Source: Faucicola sp902506225
GTDB taxonomy: Bacteria; Pseudomonadota; Gammaproteobacteria; Pseudomonadales; Moraxellaceae
Direction: 5' to 3'
DNA length: 64,000 nt
Assembly (NCBI GenBank): GCA_902506225.1
Contig: LR733345.1
Span: forward strand, 248,001-312,000
Of this stretch, positions 1-8,780 are shown one piece after another; position 1 is the stretch's first letter; each line of letters begins with the position of its first letter. The notes beneath the pieces are model-generated. The model had not been told where the DNA came from. It made no database searches and saw only the letters and a list, made by a program, of their open reading frames with translations. The translations under genes and the position numbers were made by a program.

Positions 1-69
1 CTTGCATTCTTTAAGAGTGAGTTAACTATAAATTGTCATTAAAAAGAGTGATATGAGCAAATGGTTAAT

Positions 70-639
70 TTATTTTACAAAATTACGCTTATACAGCTGA
101 TGATTTACAATATTGGCTTTGGCATCGTTTTTATCCCAAATTTGCAATTCCCACGGATAATAAAAATTGCTTGCATTTTTAAAATACACATGCACACCGA
201 TGTACCCGTCGATATCACGTAAATACCAATTTTTTAGACTGTAATCTGTTTTCCAATCATCCAGTTTTTCCATAATGTTTGTCACATCAGCCGATGGCAA
301 AATTATCCGAGCACCAAAAATATCATTTAAAATATTATTGACTGGGTATTGGTTTTCTCGTGCCAAATAGCGATTGACTTTGTCATAGATACTTTCAGCC
401 GTTTTAACACGGTAAAAAAAATCGATATTTTGGGTATCGGCAAATGCCAAATAATCATTAATCGCTTCATGCAAATTAAGCCGATATGACAAGATAGGCT
501 CAATAGGGACGGTTTTGAGCGTATGTGATAGATTGATTTTTTGTACCTTGCCTGTGTCAAAATAATCTTGCGAATACTCACCATGAATCCGATTGATTTC
601 TCGAATCAGGCGTTCGGTCTTGGCGATATTGGTTTCCAT
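70..639 (-). CDS. RelA/SpoT-domain nucleotidyltransferase-like small protein
   Basis: A 189-residue protein consisting only of a RelA/SpoT-type (p)ppGpp synthetase-like fold, without HD hydrolase, TGS or ACT domains. Visible family marks are R77-x-K79, S83 and K87, then D106-x-x-G109-x-R111, the G-loop-like Y146-I-G-V-H150, and E164-L-Q-I followed by H180. These match the order of motifs in small alarmone synthetases. The protein is slightly shorter than the usual ~200-250 residues. It lies downstream of dat on the same strand but behind a terminator-like hairpin, so it probably has its own promoter. It could make an alarmone or act as a toxic SAS that modifies tRNA; the left neighbour is outside the window, so a partner antitoxin cannot be checked. 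Fold assignment fairly sure, function inferred. Confidence 0.7.
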   Translation of the reverse strand: METNIAKTERLIREINRIHGEYSQDYFDTGKVQKINLSHTLKTVPIEPILSYRLNLHEAINDYLAFADTQNIDFFYRVKTAESIYDKVNRYLARENQYPVNNILNDIFGARIILPSADVTNIMEKLDDWKTDYSLKNWYLRDIDGYIGVHVYFKNASNFYYPWELQIWDKNDAKANIVNHQLYKRNFVK

Positions 640-668
640 ATTTTACTCAAAATGACATAAACAGATAA

Positions 669-703
669 TAAAAACGGCAAAGCCACGTCAGTAACTTTAC
701 CGT
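669..703 (-). terminator. Terminator-like hairpin after dat
   Basis: The arms at 674-682 and 695-703 (ACGGCAAAG and CTTTACCGT) pair with one mismatch around a 12-nt loop. Read on the minus strand the hairpin is followed by TTTTTATTA. It lies just after the dat stop codon and separates dat from the RelA/SpoT gene. Confidence 0.5.
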
Positions 704-722
704 CTTAATAGGCAATAATCAA

Positions 723-2087
723 TTACCCACGTACTTTTTGCACGGCTTCAGCCACTGCCTTTTTAAAGCGTTCTAACACCGCATCACATTCTTCTTGAGT
801 GATGTTAATCGGGCAAAGCAAGCGAATCACTGTACCGCCACGACCGCCTTTTTCCAGCAGTAACTTGTTATCAAAACACGCTCTTTGAATCGCATTCGCC
901 ATGTCAATATCAGCAGGATACGAGCCGATACGGTCAGCAGGTTTACGCTCATCGACAATCTCAATACCGGTCATCAAGCCGCGACCGCGCACGTTACCGA
1001 TACAAGGGAATTCTTGGGCGATTTTTTTGAGTTCATCGCGCAAGAATTCACCACGGATACGCGCATTTTCTGCCAAGTTTTTGCTGCGGATCTCATCCAA
1101 TACTTGAATTGAGGCTGCCATCGCTAGCTGATTGCCACGGAAAGTACCGGTGTGACCGGCTGGCGCCCATGCATCGAATTTTTTATTGATGGCAAGTACA
1201 CATAATGGCAAACCACCCCCGACCGCTTTACTCATCACCACCACGTCAGGCACGATGTCGGCATGTTCAAAAGCAAACATTTTGCCTGAGCGCGCAAACC
1301 CAGCTTGCACTTCATCCAAAATCAATACGATATCATGCTTAGCGGTCACTTCACGGATTTTTTGTAGCCATTTTTTGGGCGCAGGCACGACACCGCCTTC
1401 ACCTTGAATCGCTTCTAGGATGACCGCTGCAGGTTTGACCACGCCGCTTTCAACATCTTCAATAAAGTTTTCAAAGTAGTAAGTCAGCGCATCAACACCC
1501 GCTTCACCCCCTAGACCAAGTGGGCAGCGGTATTCATGCGGATAGGGCATAAACTGTACCCCTGGCATCAAATTGCCCACTTTTTCTTTGGCAGACAAAT
1601 TGCCAGTCATGGCAAGCGCGCCATGGGTCATACCGTGATAACCCCCGCTAAATGCGATAACGTTGTCACGCCCTGTATAAGTTTTTGCTAATTTAATCGC
1701 CGCTTCTGTACCATCAGCACCGGTCGGACCGCAAAATTGCAATACAAAATCTTTTGGGAAAAAAGACAGCAAGGATTCGGTAAATGCATCTTTGACAGGG
1801 GTAGTGATATCTAGGGTGTGCAGTGGCAGACCACTTTCTAACACATCATATAAGGCTTGTTTGACGGCTGGGTGGTTGTGACCCAAGGCTAATGTACCAG
1901 CACCGGCTAGGCAATCAAGGTAATCATTGCCTTCAACATCGGTGACCCAAATACCTTGGGCTTTGGCAATGGCTAGCGGTAGTTTGCGGGGATAACTACG
2001 AACATTAGATTCCATCGTGTTTTGACGAGTTAAGTAATATTCGTTAGTGGCATGAGAAATAGGGTGTACAGGGGTGTGAACGCTCAT
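723..2087 (-). CDS. dat: Diaminobutyrate--2-oxoglutarate aminotransferase
   Basis: A 454-residue class III PLP aminotransferase. It interconverts L-2,4-diaminobutyrate and 2-oxoglutarate with L-aspartate 4-semialdehyde and glutamate, the first step of the 1,3-diaminopropane route in Acinetobacter and relatives. The class III marks are present: the SGGYHG segment near 147-152, L257-D-E-V-Q-A with D258, and the PLP lysine in S286-K287-A. The CGPTGADGTEAA segment (119-130) is typical of Dat/EctB-type enzymes. Length is normal for the family. In Acinetobacter dat is followed by ddc (diaminobutyrate decarboxylase); here the downstream gene is a RelA/SpoT-domain protein and no ddc is in the window. 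Confidence 0.88.
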   Translation of the reverse strand: MSVHTPVHPISHATNEYYLTRQNTMESNVRSYPRKLPLAIAKAQGIWVTDVEGNDYLDCLAGAGTLALGHNHPAVKQALYDVLESGLPLHTLDITTPVKDAFTESLLSFFPKDFVLQFCGPTGADGTEAAIKLAKTYTGRDNVIAFSGGYHGMTHGALAMTGNLSAKEKVGNLMPGVQFMPYPHEYRCPLGLGGEAGVDALTYYFENFIEDVESGVVKPAAVILEAIQGEGGVVPAPKKWLQKIREVTAKHDIVLILDEVQAGFARSGKMFAFEHADIVPDVVVMSKAVGGGLPLCVLAINKKFDAWAPAGHTGTFRGNQLAMAASIQVLDEIRSKNLAENARIRGEFLRDELKKIAQEFPCIGNVRGRGLMTGIEIVDERKPADRIGSYPADIDMANAIQRACFDNKLLLEKGGRGGTVIRLLCPINITQEECDAVLERFKKAVAEAVQKVRG

Positions 2088-2921
2088 ATCGGATTACCAT
2101 CTCAGATAAGGGTTTAAGAAAATTTGCTTGTGGCTATCTTTCTCGAACTTGTGAATAACATATCAGTCAGGATGACTGACACCAAAACAAAAACGTTATA
2201 CCGCAAAACCCCAAAATGCCATGACACTGCACCCAAGACCTAACAATATAACGTTCAAAATTTATGGGGGCATAATACCCTTTTTTTGTGAAAAATACAG
2301 TCTTTTTTGCAAAAAATCGGCTCAATCTTTCAAATTGATAACACAGGCTGTATTTTGCGATAACAGAGGCAAAAAATCACGGTAAGCGGTGAGCAATGAG
2401 CGGCACAACACTACGAAGCAGGGTGGAAATTCTAACAATCGTTGACAGTCAATGCAGTTTATCAAAACGATTCAATCACTATCTCAATAAAAAATTACTT
2501 AGTTAATACCATATTAATGAATTATTTGGTACAAAATAGCCAAGTGTCAGCATGCCTAACAAATAATAGCCAAGCTTATACCATCAAAATTTTATAAAAG
2601 TTAAATACTGCTTATTGAGAGCTTTACACGAATAAACATACAAAAGCTGATTAAAAAAATAAAATAAAATAAAATCAATTACCTAGCAAAATAGACTGGC
2701 AAAAAAACTAGTAAAAAAATTAGCAAAAGAAACTGCCAAAAAAAAATTGCCAAAAAAACGGGATGGCTACATACGCAAAAATAACAAACCCTTCTAATGT
2801 TAGTATCGTCCTTGCGTAGGCAAGGCGTAGCGAATTTTTAGAAATGAGTTTGATAACATGCGTTAATCTTAGATAAGACACTTAAAAATAAATCCATAAC
2901 AACTAGACGAGAAGCAACTTT
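2088..2921. other. Long intergenic region between dat and the aldehyde oxidoreductase operon
   Basis: About 830 nt between divergent genes with no credible ORF. Contents seen: a spaced 9-bp inverted repeat (AAAATACAG 2292-2300, CTGTATTTT 2348-2356); one copy of a diverged ~120-bp repeat (2442-2562) also found near 13.5 kb; a run of AAAAT units near 2660; an A-rich stretch at 2697-2758 built of GCAAAAAAA-like units; and a small hairpin CCTTGC-GTAG-GCAAGG at 2810-2825. Both divergent promoters must lie here. A minus-strand TATTAT near 2270-2280 could be the dat -10 box, but no strong -35 is evident. Confidence 0.6.
2442..2562. repeat. Diverged ~120-bp dispersed repeat, copy A
   Basis: This stretch aligns by eye along its whole length with 13468-13589, sharing blocks such as GTTTATCAAAA, CAATAAAAAATT/TAATAAAAAATT, AGTTAATAC, GGTACAAAATA and a CCTRACAA end. 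Similarity is roughly 70 percent with few gaps. Both copies are intergenic and start with TTGACA. No ORF explains it. Confidence 0.55.
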
Positions 2922-3527
2922 ATGCCACAATCCTTAACACTTACTATCAATCAGCAACAACACACGTTGACGAATCTAGATGTACGCACCACGGTGCTAG
3001 ATGTCTGTCGCAATCATCTTGGCTTGACAGGCAGCAAAAAAGGCTGTGACCACGGTCAGTGTGGCGCGTGCACCATGCTGATTAACGGTCAGCGGGTCAA
3101 CAGCTGTCTAACCCTGGCAGTCATGCACGAAGGCGATAGCATCGAAACCATTGAAGGCATTGGCTCACCTGAGGCGCTTGACCCGATTCAACAAGCGTTT
3201 TTGGAACATGACGCCTTTCAATGTGGTTATTGTACCCCTGGGCAAATTTGCTCGACCAAAGCGATGATTGAAGAGCTACGCCAAAACTGGGCAAGTCATG
3301 TGTCGGATGATTTGATGCAGCCTTTATCAAAAGATACAGCACAATTTAAACAACAATTAGATAAAGAAATCTCTGAGCGTATGAGTGGCAATATTTGTCG
3401 CTGCTCGGCATACCCCAACATCGTGCGAGCGATTAAACAGGTATTACAAGAAACCGGTTTTTCGGCAGAGACAGATAACGTAACCACTCAGACAGCAGCT
3501 ACTCAGGCTACAGGAGTGTCGCTATGA
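2922..3527 (+). CDS. paoA: Aldehyde oxidoreductase, [2Fe-2S] subunit (PaoA/YagT-like)
   Basis: A 201-residue iron-sulfur subunit of a xanthine-oxidase-family molybdenum hydroxylase. The plant-type [2Fe-2S] cysteines are C42, C47, C50 and C62; the second cluster motif is C101-G-Y-C104 with C159-R-C161. It passes electrons from the Mo centre in PaoC to FAD in PaoB. E. coli PaoA starts with a Tat signal and the enzyme is periplasmic; this protein begins directly with the ferredoxin-like domain, so the complex is probably cytoplasmic. A ~20-residue insertion (about 125-147) separates the two halves of the second motif, as in other YagT-like proteins. It is the first gene of the operon and overlaps the next gene by 4 nt. 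Substrate not determined; aromatic aldehydes are the family precedent. Confidence 0.85.
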   Translation: MPQSLTLTINQQQHTLTNLDVRTTVLDVCRNHLGLTGSKKGCDHGQCGACTMLINGQRVNSCLTLAVMHEGDSIETIEGIGSPEALDPIQQAFLEHDAFQCGYCTPGQICSTKAMIEELRQNWASHVSDDLMQPLSKDTAQFKQQLDKEISERMSGNICRCSAYPNIVRAIKQVLQETGFSAETDNVTTQTAATQATGVSL

Positions 3528-4567
3528 AAACTTTTGATTATCAGCGCGCCAACTCGGTGGATGACGCCATCAAAATAGCCACTTTAGCTGAGGGGCATTT
3601 GAGTGAGGCGAAGCGTCCGTTTTTTATCGCTGGGGGTACCAATTTACTTGATTTGATGAAACTCGAAATCGAACAGCCAACACAGCTGATTGATATTTCA
3701 CGTTTGCCGCTTAATACAATTGAAGCCACGCCAGAAGGTGGGTTAAAAATCGGCGCTATGGTCAGTAATAGTGAATTAGCGGCCCACCCTGTCATTCGTC
3801 AAGATTATGCGGTGCTTGCCCGTGCCTTGTTGTCGGGTGCATCGCCGCAACTGCGCAACAAAGCCAGTACCGGTGGCAATCTACTACAGCGCACCCGTTG
3901 TTACTATTTTTATCAGCCTGATAGTCCGTGTAATAAGCGTGAGCCCAATTCTGGCTGCGGGGCAAAAGCAGGTCTTCATCAGAACTTAGCAATTTTAGGC
4001 ACAAGCGAGCAGTGTATTGCCACCCATCCATCAGATATGGCGGTGGCAATGCGATTACTTGATGCGGTCATTGTTATCCAGCAAGCGGACGGGCAAACCC
4101 GCCAAGTGCCTATCGCTGAATTTTATCGCTTACCTGAGCAAACCCCCCATATCGAAACTTGTTTGAATTTAGGTGATTTGATTACCCATATCATTCTACC
4201 GCCCTCCTTAAAAGGCGTGCATAGTTATGACAAAGTGCGTGACCGTGCGTCGTATGCCTTTGCTTTGGTGTCCGTCGCTGCCGTGATTGAGCATGATAAT
4301 GATACACTCACTAATGTGCGACTTGCATTTGGCGGTATTGGCAGTCAGCCGTGGCGAAATACCGAGATTGAAAAAATACTGATCGGCAGCACGGGCGATG
4401 CCGTGAGTATTGAGCTTGCGGTGGCGACGCTATTCAAAGAAGCAAAAACCGATGAACAAACCGAATACAAGACCGTGCTAGTACAGCGTCTTTTACACCA
4501 TGTTGTGCAGCGGGCGTTACAACAACCCAATCAATCAAGTCCTTTAAGTAGTGGAGTGAGTGCATGA
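3524..4567 (+). CDS. paoB: Aldehyde oxidoreductase, FAD subunit (PaoB/YagS-like)
   Basis: A 347-residue FAD-binding subunit of the molybdenum hydroxylase, passing electrons from the iron-sulfur subunit to the acceptor. The FAD pyrophosphate-binding segment is near residues 36-46 (FIAGGTNLLDLM). A cysteine-rich segment around 123-147 (TRCYYF...PCNKR...GCGAKAG) matches the extra [4Fe-4S] cluster known from PaoB and from the beta subunit of 4-hydroxybenzoyl-CoA reductase. Start and stop overlap both neighbours by ATGA, so translation of all three subunits is likely coupled. Confidence 0.85.
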   Translation: MKTFDYQRANSVDDAIKIATLAEGHLSEAKRPFFIAGGTNLLDLMKLEIEQPTQLIDISRLPLNTIEATPEGGLKIGAMVSNSELAAHPVIRQDYAVLARALLSGASPQLRNKASTGGNLLQRTRCYYFYQPDSPCNKREPNSGCGAKAGLHQNLAILGTSEQCIATHPSDMAVAMRLLDAVIVIQQADGQTRQVPIAEFYRLPEQTPHIETCLNLGDLITHIILPPSLKGVHSYDKVRDRASYAFALVSVAAVIEHDNDTLTNVRLAFGGIGSQPWRNTEIEKILIGSTGDAVSIELAVATLFKEAKTDEQTEYKTVLVQRLLHHVVQRALQQPNQSSPLSSGVSA

Positions 4568-6987
4568 GCCTAACACAAATTTTTGGCGAATCGCCCCTTG
4601 AAAAAAAAATGACCATGGACAAGCCTGTCGAGTCACGGCTAGATACGACCGATAGTAAACTCGTTGGCAAACCACTGAGCCGTATTGAAGGACACCTAAA
4701 AGTCGCAGGCAAAGCCACGTATACTGCTGAGCGCCAATTTGACGACTTGTGTCACGGTGTCATGGTCGGCGCAACCATCGGTAAAGGCAAGGTAAAAAAA
4801 GTACATAAAGATACCGCCTTACAAATTGCAGGTGTGATTGGGGTGTTTCATGACCCGCTGTTTTTACGCAACCCGCAACAAGGGGGGGTGAAAATGGCGC
4901 CTGTGCAAGGGGCAAGCGAAGTTTTTTATCATGGACAGCCGATTGCGTTAGTGGTCGCAGAAACCCTAGAGGCAGCTCAAGAAGGCGCGAAGGCGTTACA
5001 GATTGACTATGAGAATGATGAAAAACATGGGCATTTTGACTTTAACAAGCAAAAAAATCATACCCAGTTTATTGATTGGGTAACCGATAAAAGTGACGAC
5101 ATTGGCAAACCTGAAAAAACGCTTAAGCAAGCAGAAGTCAAAGTCGATGTGACTTATACCACGCCAAGCCAAAGTAACATGCCGATGGAACCGCACAGTT
5201 CGTTGGCGCGTTGGTTTGAGGGTAAGCTAACCCTTCATACCTCTAACCAAATGCTTGCCTCTTCCAAAGTACAACTTGCCAAAGCCTTAGATATACCGGA
5301 AGACGATGTCCGTTTGCTATCGCCATATGTTGGTGGCGGGTTTGGCTCAAAACTGGGTATTTCTCCAGAATCGGTGATGGCAGCCATTGCGGCTAAAGAC
5401 TTAAAGCGCCCCGTACTGGTGAACATGACCCGACCGCAAGTCATGGAAACTACCGTGAGACGCACCAACACCGAACAAAGGGTGGCATTGGGGGCGGATA
5501 AAGATGGCAAAATCCATACCATTATTCATAATAGCATTGTCACCAATTTACCTTCAGAAACGTTTTTTGAGCCAGTGGCGGTCTCTACCCACTTTTTGTA
5601 TGGCGGTGACAATCGCCAAATCAAATACGAAATGGCGCGCATGAATTTTACCTTAACAGGCTCTATGCGTGCCCCTGGCGAAGCAGTGGGTCAGTTGGCA
5701 CTCGAATGTGCCATGGACGAACTGGCGCATGCGTTAAAGCTGTGCCCAATCGAACTGCGAAAACGCAATGAACCGAGCGAAGACCCAAGCAAAAAAATTC
5801 CCTACAGCACCCGAAAATTGCTGGCGTGTATGGAGCAGGGGGCAAAAGCCTTTGGGTGGGATAAACGTCCACAAACGCCCGCAAGTCGCCTTGAAGGCGA
5901 TTGGCTGATTGGCTATGGAATGGCGTGCGCCGCGCGTAGCAACGAATTAAAACCCTCGCAAGCCCGTGTGAGCCTGTTGCCCTCTGACAAACCGCTTGGG
6001 GTCTTGGCTCGTATCGAAACTGACATGACTGATATCGGTACAGGTAGCTATACTATTTTTGCGCAAGTGGTTGCCGATATGCTGGGCTTACCGATTGACC
6101 ATGTCGAGGTCAAACTTGGCGATACCGATTTGCCGCCGGCTGCAGGGTCAGGCGGTAGCTGGGGAGCATCAAGCGCTGGTAGTTCTATTTATCTGGCGTG
6201 TGAAGCGCTACGAGAAAAGATTGCCCAGAGTGTGGGGCTGCATGCAGATAGCATTGGCTTTAAACAAGGCAATCTATATAGACAATTTGAACATGACCCT
6301 AGCCTAGCGGAAAAAATTGGCGAAAAAATTAACCATACGTTAACCGATACGTTGGATAAACTAGCAGAAAAAACAGGGCTTAATTCTGAGGTCTCTGTAG
6401 ACAATCATGATAATGTACTCGATTGGGAACAAGTCGATACCCAGTTACCGCTGCGCAGTTTTTTGCAGCAATATGCCCCTCATGGCTTGGTAGCTAATGG
6501 TGAAATCGAACCTGGTAAAACCAAAAAAGAATACCGTCATGCAGGCTATGGCGCACAGTTCGCTGAAGTCGCGGTACACCGGGTAACGGGTGAAATTCGG
6601 GTTCGCCGTATGCTAGGCACATTTGCCGCAGGACGTATCTTAAACGAAAAAACGGCGCGCTCGCAGTGCTTTGGTGGTATGGTATTTGGTATAGGGGCTG
6701 CCTTGATGGAGCAAATTCACCATGACAAACGTGACGGTCGTCTATGTAATCACGATTTAGCCGAATATCAAGTGTGTGTGAATGCTGATGTGCCTGACTT
6801 AGAGGTAATAATGTTACCCGAAACTGACCCCTATGCCAATCCACTGCACAGCAAGGGCATAGGCGAATTGGCATTATCAGGGGCAGGAGCAGCCATTGCC
6901 AATGCGATTTTTAATGCCACAGGCGTTAGAGTACGAGACTACCCCATTACTTTAGATAAACTGCTGTACCAGTTGCCATTACTATAA
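4564..6987 (+). CDS. paoC: Aldehyde oxidoreductase, molybdopterin-binding subunit (PaoC/YagR-like)
   Basis: An 807-residue catalytic subunit of a xanthine-oxidase-family enzyme that oxidises aldehydes to acids at a Mo centre. Visible family segments are the VGGGFGSK stretch (about 256-263), the RAPGE motif near 368, and the C-terminal KGIGELALSGAGAA stretch whose Glu is the expected base (about residue 764). The C-terminal sequence ending in RDYPITLDKLL is characteristic of the PaoC group. It is longer than E. coli PaoC (732 residues), mainly through an insertion at about 560-625. The family uses molybdopterin cytosine dinucleotide, which fits the MocA-like gene two positions downstream. No signal peptide. 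Confidence 0.85.
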   Translation: MSLTQIFGESPLEKKMTMDKPVESRLDTTDSKLVGKPLSRIEGHLKVAGKATYTAERQFDDLCHGVMVGATIGKGKVKKVHKDTALQIAGVIGVFHDPLFLRNPQQGGVKMAPVQGASEVFYHGQPIALVVAETLEAAQEGAKALQIDYENDEKHGHFDFNKQKNHTQFIDWVTDKSDDIGKPEKTLKQAEVKVDVTYTTPSQSNMPMEPHSSLARWFEGKLTLHTSNQMLASSKVQLAKALDIPEDDVRLLSPYVGGGFGSKLGISPESVMAAIAAKDLKRPVLVNMTRPQVMETTVRRTNTEQRVALGADKDGKIHTIIHNSIVTNLPSETFFEPVAVSTHFLYGGDNRQIKYEMARMNFTLTGSMRAPGEAVGQLALECAMDELAHALKLCPIELRKRNEPSEDPSKKIPYSTRKLLACMEQGAKAFGWDKRPQTPASRLEGDWLIGYGMACAARSNELKPSQARVSLLPSDKPLGVLARIETDMTDIGTGSYTIFAQVVADMLGLPIDHVEVKLGDTDLPPAAGSGGSWGASSAGSSIYLACEALREKIAQSVGLHADSIGFKQGNLYRQFEHDPSLAEKIGEKINHTLTDTLDKLAEKTGLNSEVSVDNHDNVLDWEQVDTQLPLRSFLQQYAPHGLVANGEIEPGKTKKEYRHAGYGAQFAEVAVHRVTGEIRVRRMLGTFAAGRILNEKTARSQCFGGMVFGIGAALMEQIHHDKRDGRLCNHDLAEYQVCVNADVPDLEVIMLPETDPYANPLHSKGIGELALSGAGAAIANAIFNATGVRVRDYPITLDKLLYQLPLL

Positions 6988-7008
6988 TCGCGTACACTGT
7001 CATTTGCT

Positions 7009-8103
7009 ATGAACCACTTGTTTGATATCTTCGATGCCCTTGACCAGTTGCCGCCCAACAGTGAGGCGGTACTAGCCACCGTGGTGAGTGTCGAAGGGTC
7101 AGCCTATCGGCAACCTGGCGCTAGAATGTTGATTTTAGCCGATGGTCAATCCATAGGCATGGTGAGTGGCGGTTGTCTTGAAAAGCACTTGGTACAGCGA
7201 GCCTTTTGGCTAACGCGGCATGGGGCAACGCTCAAAACCTATCATACCGCAACCGATAGCCAGTTATCACAAGATGAGGTAGCCGATGACAATGATGAGC
7301 AAGAAGGCTTTGGGCTTGGCTGTCAAGGCGTCATTCAAGTATTATTTGAACGTCTGGTTTTGAATGAACAATCTGTATTATTCGCCTGTTTTCAGCGCTT
7401 AAAACAGACAAAACAGCCACAAACACTGGCTACAGTTATCACCTCAAACTCAGATGACTTTGTGATTGGACAGCATCTGAGCTTGACGCAGTTGTCGCAA
7501 CTGGGTCAGCAAGATTGGCAATTGGTTAATCAAGTCGCTGCCAGCCGTAAAAGTCGCTTTATGCTGCATATTTATCAAAAACAAGCGCAACAACTAAGCG
7601 TCTTTGTAGAAACGCTACAACCACCGCTACAATTATTAATTTTTGGGGCGGGGCAAGATTGTTTACCCTTGATGACCATGGCAAATTTGCAAGGCTGGCA
7701 GGTGACGGTGATTGATAGTCGTTTGGATATGATTGCCCGTTGTCGCGGGCAGGGTCACGCCAATTTTGTGCAGATTGCCCTTGAAAAAGCCGAGTCTGTG
7801 CAGACTTTTTTTGAGTCACCGCAGCCGACCGCTGTGGTGATAATGACCCATAGTCTGAGTCAAGATAGAGTATGGCTCAGCCAAGCCTTTAAAGCCCAAA
7901 ATTCGCCTTTTTTTATTGGGCAATTAGGGCCCACATATCGCACTGAGCAGTTGCTTAGTGAGATTCATGATGGTTATCAACTGGTGAAACCTGCTAATTT
8001 GTTCTATCCTGTGGGTTTAGCGCTCGGTGGGGATACGCCTGAAGCGGTGGCTTTATCTATCACTGCCCAAATTCAACAGGTATATCATGAGCATCACGCC
8101 TAG
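7009..8103 (+). CDS. XdhC/CoxI-family molybdenum hydroxylase maturation factor (PaoD-like)
   Basis: A 364-residue protein with an N-terminal XdhC/CoxI domain (about 10-120, containing EGSAYRQPGARM and SGGCLEK) and a C-terminal Rossmann domain (from IFGAGQD near 208 to about 345). In characterised systems XdhC/PaoD binds the molybdenum cofactor, promotes its sulfuration, and inserts it into the large subunit. It starts 21 nt after paoC and its last codons overlap the next gene by 17 nt, so it belongs to the same operon. No clear Shine-Dalgarno sequence precedes its ATG, so it may depend on translation of paoC. Confidence 0.82.
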   Translation: MNHLFDIFDALDQLPPNSEAVLATVVSVEGSAYRQPGARMLILADGQSIGMVSGGCLEKHLVQRAFWLTRHGATLKTYHTATDSQLSQDEVADDNDEQEGFGLGCQGVIQVLFERLVLNEQSVLFACFQRLKQTKQPQTLATVITSNSDDFVIGQHLSLTQLSQLGQQDWQLVNQVAASRKSRFMLHIYQKQAQQLSVFVETLQPPLQLLIFGAGQDCLPLMTMANLQGWQVTVIDSRLDMIARCRGQGHANFVQIALEKAESVQTFFESPQPTAVVIMTHSLSQDRVWLSQAFKAQNSPFFIGQLGPTYRTEQLLSEIHDGYQLVKPANLFYPVGLALGGDTPEAVALSITAQIQQVYHEHHA

Positions 8104-8776
8104 CAATTTAACCGTGGTGATTTTGGCGGCAGGATTAAGCCAGCGTCTTGGTTTTGCCAAACAGCTGATTGTAAAAAATCATCAAACCTTACTGGCTGAA
8201 AAAATTCAACTGGCACGCCAATTGCACCCTTATCAAGTGTTGGTGGTTTTGCCAAAACTTGATAACCCAATATCTAAAGCGTTATACAATGAAGTTGCAC
8301 CATTTGCCGTCACAGTCGTCGATAACCCAACGCCGCAAACAGGGATGGCGCAATCGATTCAGTATGCAATGACAACATTACAACAACAGTCAGTAAGTGC
8401 TGCGATGCGAATTTTGTTTTTGACTGTTGACCAAGTGGCGGTAACCCTCGATGATTTGACGCTATTAAGCCAAAATGTTGAAGACAATCAGCTGATTGTG
8501 AGTGAATATGGTGATAACAATCGACCAATTTGGGGGATTCCCGTCAATTTACCTTGGGGTTTTTTGCAAGCATTTGGGCATCAATTGCAAGGCGATAAAG
8601 GTTTTCGGGCGTTATGGCAACATCAAACCGCTATCGTTTCGCCTACCGACCGCACGGTTTATCAGCTTTATCCAATACCGCTGCCGCATTTAAGGCAAGA
8701 TATTGATACCTTAGCGCAATTTGAACAGCTAAAAACAGCCTATCACCTTTTGCCGCCGACCCAACATTCTAATTGA
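8087..8776 (+). CDS. mocA: MocA-like molybdenum cofactor cytidylyltransferase
   Basis: A MobA/MocA-type nucleotidyltransferase, 229 residues from the ATG at 8087. An upstream in-frame start at 8027 lies deep inside the previous gene and is less likely. The N-terminal signature LAAGLSQRLGFAKQL fits the nucleotide-binding consensus of the family. MocA adds CMP to Mo-molybdopterin to give the MCD cofactor used by PaoABC-type and xanthine-oxidase-type enzymes. The position right after the XdhC-like gene supports MocA rather than MobA, which makes the guanine form. Overlaps the previous gene by 17 nt. Confidence 0.75.
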   Translation: MSITPSNLTVVILAAGLSQRLGFAKQLIVKNHQTLLAEKIQLARQLHPYQVLVVLPKLDNPISKALYNEVAPFAVTVVDNPTPQTGMAQSIQYAMTTLQQQSVSAAMRILFLTVDQVAVTLDDLTLLSQNVEDNQLIVSEYGDNNRPIWGIPVNLPWGFLQAFGHQLQGDKGFRALWQHQTAIVSPTDRTVYQLYPIPLPHLRQDIDTLAQFEQLKTAYHLLPPTQHSN

Positions 8777-8780
8777 GATA

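Noticed and set aside
2660..2760. CRISPR-like array from the repeated A-rich units
   Set aside because: Units are irregular, short and simple A-runs; no spacers of constant length and no cas genes.
4434..4718. Antisense reading frames inside the paoB/paoC and purL genes
   Set aside because: They are shadows of strongly supported coding sequence and have no start signals or family resemblance.
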